From Coralloluteibacterium thermophilum (GTDB lineage: Bacteria; Pseudomonadota; Gammaproteobacteria; Xanthomonadales; Xanthomonadaceae): a DNA stretch of 64,000 nucleotides. A program made the translations under genes and the position numbers. Where the stretch lies: the NCBI RefSeq assembly GCF_042654365.1, contig NZ_JBHSGG010000017.1, positions 62,001-126,000 of the forward strand. Direction: 5' to 3'. This document shows positions 61,187-64,000 of the stretch, piece after piece; the first letter of the stretch is position 1; each line of letters opens with the position of its first letter. The notes under the pieces were generated by a model that worked only from the letters and a program-made list of their open reading frames with translations, was not told where the DNA came from and ran no database searches.

Positions 61187-62365
61187 TCAGCGCGGGCGCC
61201 GGCTGGCGACGATCAGGAGGGCGATCTGCACCGGCAGCAGCAGGGCCACCCAGTCGAGGTTGTCCTGGATGCGGAACGGCAGGAGCTTCAGGAAGCCGGC
61301 GGTGGCCGCGAGCAGGGTGACGAGATGGAGCAGGACCAGGAAGGCGCGCCCGGGCCTGCGTCCCCTCGCCAGCGCCAGCGCGCCCGGCACCAGGGCGAGC
61401 GCCAGCGGGCTGGCCAGCAGCAGGTTCTCGTTGGCCCAGCCGGCGACGTGGTCGGTGAACAGCCACAGGGAGGCCAGGCCCACGCCGGCGAGGCCGGTGA
61501 GGGTCCAGTAGCCGGCGGCGACCGTGGCCACCGCCCGCGGCGTGCGGGTGGCGAGCAGCAGGAGGGCGACCGCGGCCGCCAGCCCGAGACCGAAGAAGCG
61601 CCAGACCCAGCGCGGCTCCTGCGCGGGCTCGGGCGCGATGCGGTGCGGCAGGATCTCGGTCTCGGCCACCACCAGGGGACCGCCGGAGGCGCCGCGGACC
61701 TCGCGCAGGCTCTCCGCCAGCCGCGAGGGCACGAAGGCCTCGTCCCAGCGCGACAGCGGCCGGTCGGCGTGGGGGCCCAGGCCGAAGTGCATGCCGAGTG
61801 CCAGCCACAGGGTGGGCTGCCCCAGGCGCAGCGCCTCGCTGCGGTAGGTCAGCCCGCGCGAGCGCGTATCGAGCTGCCGGCGCAGCGCGCCGTCGAGGGC
61901 GCGATCCACCGCGTCGCGCACGCGCGTGGAGCAGTTGTCGGTGAAGTAGTCGTAGCGGTAGGTCGCGTTCTCCGGCCGCGCGTTCCATTCGAGGAAGTCG
62001 GCCAGCTCGCGGGCCGCCTCGGGCGCCACGTCGAGCCACTGCACGACGGCCCCGCGTCCCTCGTGGTCGTACCGGGCGAGGTCCTCGCGCGCGGGCAGGG
62101 CCACGAGCAGGTACGCCATCTTCCCGCGCAGGAAGTTGGGGAGGAAGCCGGGCGCCTCGAAATCGAAGAACCCGTAGTTGTACATGACCGGCTCGGGCTG
62201 GGCCGGGTCGTCCACGATCACCGCGTTGTGTCCGAAGCGCGACCAGTACTCCGTGCCCGGGGCCATGGTCACCACGCCGATGCGCGGCGCCTGCGCGGCG
62301 GCGCTGGCGCAGCAGGCGAGCAGGAGCAGGGCGGCGAGCAGGGCCCGCAGGCTGGCGGCGCGCAC
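61187..62365 (-). CDS. DUF4105 domain membrane protein
   Basis: A 392-residue protein with a signal peptide (about 1-24), a periplasmic DUF4105 domain (about 30-210) and about five membrane helices after residue 255. Domain hallmarks are YWSRFGHNAVIV, MYNYGFFDFEAPGF, and DYFTDNCSTRVRDAVD, which suggest a His-Asn-Cys hydrolase-like site. The GTG at 62365 is 2 bases after the corC stop. Function is unknown. Confidence 0.88.
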   Translation of the reverse strand: MRAASLRALLAALLLLACCASAAAQAPRIGVVTMAPGTEYWSRFGHNAVIVDDPAQPEPVMYNYGFFDFEAPGFLPNFLRGKMAYLLVALPAREDLARYDHEGRGAVVQWLDVAPEAARELADFLEWNARPENATYRYDYFTDNCSTRVRDAVDRALDGALRRQLDTRSRGLTYRSEALRLGQPTLWLALGMHFGLGPHADRPLSRWDEAFVPSRLAESLREVRGASGGPLVVAETEILPHRIAPEPAQEPRWVWRFFGLGLAAAVALLLLATRTPRAVATVAAGYWTLTGLAGVGLASLWLFTDHVAGWANENLLLASPLALALVPGALALARGRRPGRAFLVLLHLVTLLAATAGFLKLLPFRIQDNLDWVALLLPVQIALLIVASRRPR

Positions 62366-62367
62366 GC

Positions 62368-63231
<864 letters not shown>

Positions 63232-63271
63232 GGTGCGGTTGGAGAATGCGGGAAGGGGAGTCTAGCGGATC

Positions 63272-63286
63272 GGGCCTTCGCGGCCC
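63272..63286 (-). terminator. Small hairpin between ybeY and corC
   Basis: On the leftward strand GGGCC-GCGAA-GGCCC makes a 5-bp stem with a 5-base loop about 13 bases after the ybeY stop. Too short for strong termination. Confidence 0.25.
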
Positions 63287-63298
63287 TGAAAGGGGGGC

Positions 63299-63769
63299 TC
63301 AGGCGTCGGCATAGGGGTCGGCGATGCCGAGCTCGGCCAGGATGCGTCGTTCGAGCGTCTCCATGGCCTCGGCCTCGCGCGGGTCGTCGTGGTCCATGCC
63401 CAGCAGGTGCAGCACGCCGTGCACGGTGAGGTGGGCGTAGTGGGCGTTGAGCGGCTTGCCCTGGGCCCGCGCCTCGCGGGCGACGACCGGGGCGCAGATC
63501 ACGATGTCGCCCAGAATGGGCAGGTCCACGCCGTCGGGCAGCTCGGCGGGGAAGCTGAGCACGTTGGTGGCGTAGTCGCGCCCGCGGTAGTGCCGGTTCA
63601 TGGCCAGGCCCTCGCGTTCGTCGACGATGCGGATCGCGAGATCGGCGCGCTTGACCCGGTCGGCCAGCGCGGCCGCCACCCAGCGGCGGAAGCTCACCGC
63701 GGCGGGCACGCCGGCCCGTGCGGTGCCGTAGCTCACGCAGACGTCGACTTCGGGCGGGCGGCGGGGCAT
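63299..63769 (-). CDS. ybeY: Endoribonuclease YbeY (rRNA maturation factor)
   Basis: Zinc-dependent RNase of 156 residues for 16S rRNA 3'-end processing and quality control. Zinc motif H-x3-H-x5-H is visible as LTVHGVLHLLGMDHDD, with the preceding YRGRDYATNVLSFP and ILGDIVICAPVV. A phoH-family gene lies 33 bases upstream in the same direction. Confidence 0.96.
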   Translation of the reverse strand: MPRRPPEVDVCVSYGTARAGVPAAVSFRRWVAAALADRVKRADLAIRIVDEREGLAMNRHYRGRDYATNVLSFPAELPDGVDLPILGDIVICAPVVAREARAQGKPLNAHYAHLTVHGVLHLLGMDHDDPREAEAMETLERRILAELGIADPYADA

Positions 63770-63802
63770 CGCGTGGGGCTCGGGAGGGTCCGGCGGAGAA
63801 TC

Positions 63803-64000
63803 CTAGCGCAGCGCGGTGGCGGCGCCGGCCTCGGCGTCGCGGCCGTCGTAGGCGCGGACGATGCGGGCGACCAGCGGGTGGCGGACCACGTCGCGGGCGT
63901 TGAACAGCGTGAACGAGATCCCCTCCACGTCCTTCAGCACCTCGAGCGCGTCGCGCAGGCCCGACTTCACGTGCCTGGGCAGGTCGACCTGGCTGAGGTC
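63803..64000 (-). CDS. ybeZ: PhoH family ATPase, C-terminal part
   Basis: The last 65 codons of a gene that runs in from the right edge. Readable: the DLSQVDLPRHVKSGLRDAL block, VEGISFTLFNARDVVRHP and VARIVRAYDGRD, the standard C-terminus of PhoH/YbeZ, which is encoded upstream of ybeY in most proteobacteria. The Walker motifs lie outside the window. Confidence 0.9.
   Translation of the reverse strand, partial: DLSQVDLPRHVKSGLRDALEVLKDVEGISFTLFNARDVVRHPLVARIVRAYDGRDAEAGAATALR

Overview
The window is very GC-rich, has no tRNA or rRNA gene that I can see, and is packed with chromosomal housekeeping genes. It looks like a gammaproteobacterium of the Xanthomonadales (Lysobacterales). The best lineage signs are a fused aspartate kinase/diaminopimelate decarboxylase (lysAC), the MurD2-MurL route to muropeptide, an AmgK-MurU recycling pair, and a regulatory PTS block in which HPr kinase sits between rapZ and ptsN beside rpoN. 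I see no plasmid, prophage, transposase, integrase or CRISPR array.

Layout. Bases 1-12185 run mostly leftward: a clipped gene start, the Mg2+ channel gene mgtE, a small rightward lipoprotein gene, and then a long leftward array (kdsD, kdsC, lptC, lptA, lptB, rpoN, hpf, ptsN, hprK, rapZ, EIIA-Man, HPr, ptsI). This array couples LPS precursor synthesis and transport to sigma-54 and a sugar-permease-free PTS. From 12274 come ibaG-murA (rightward), DUF3108-purN-purM (leftward), DUF2066-CDP-alcohol phosphatidyltransferase-PerM-hda (rightward), amgK-murU (leftward) and manC (rightward). Bases 23380-28280 hold small and accessory genes: a GlsB-like membrane protein, an M20 dipeptidase, a ComEA-like HhH protein, a SET protein with HutD, and a diiron-type beta-lactamase fold protein.

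Bases 27950-34282 form a leftward iron-sulfur assembly operon (Rrf2 regulator, sufB, sufC, sufD, sufS, a GNAT acetyltransferase and a Rieske protein). After a second SET protein, DUF3309, DUF2784, an alpha/beta hydrolase and PhzF, bases 37739-43092 carry lysAC-murL-murD2 in overlapping frames. Next are a secreted dienelactone-hydrolase-like protein, a gene-poor 459-base stretch, an NAD(P)-binding protein, a propeller-sensor diguanylate cyclase, ispB, ssb, a catalase preceded by an ankyrin gene, and two secreted S9 peptidases. Bases 57070-60017 hold cstA, a small protein ending in Cys-Cys, and a cysteine-free ArsA/Get3-like ATPase. The window closes with corA and the leftward phoH-ybeY-corC-DUF4105 cluster.

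Two themes run across the window. First, cell-wall metabolism is rich: murA, murL, murD2, amgK, murU and the Kds/Lpt genes all occur here. Second, gaps hold at least three kinds of short dispersed inverted repeat: a GGGAATC-heptamer family, a GAGTGAG-type family and a REP-like GGCTGAAGCC element. Most of these start within a few bases of a stop codon. One copy carries eight perfect tandem heptamers right in front of a hydrolase start codon, and another splits sufB from sufC. The most promising little-described system is the cstA/CC-terminal protein/ArsA-like ATPase module.
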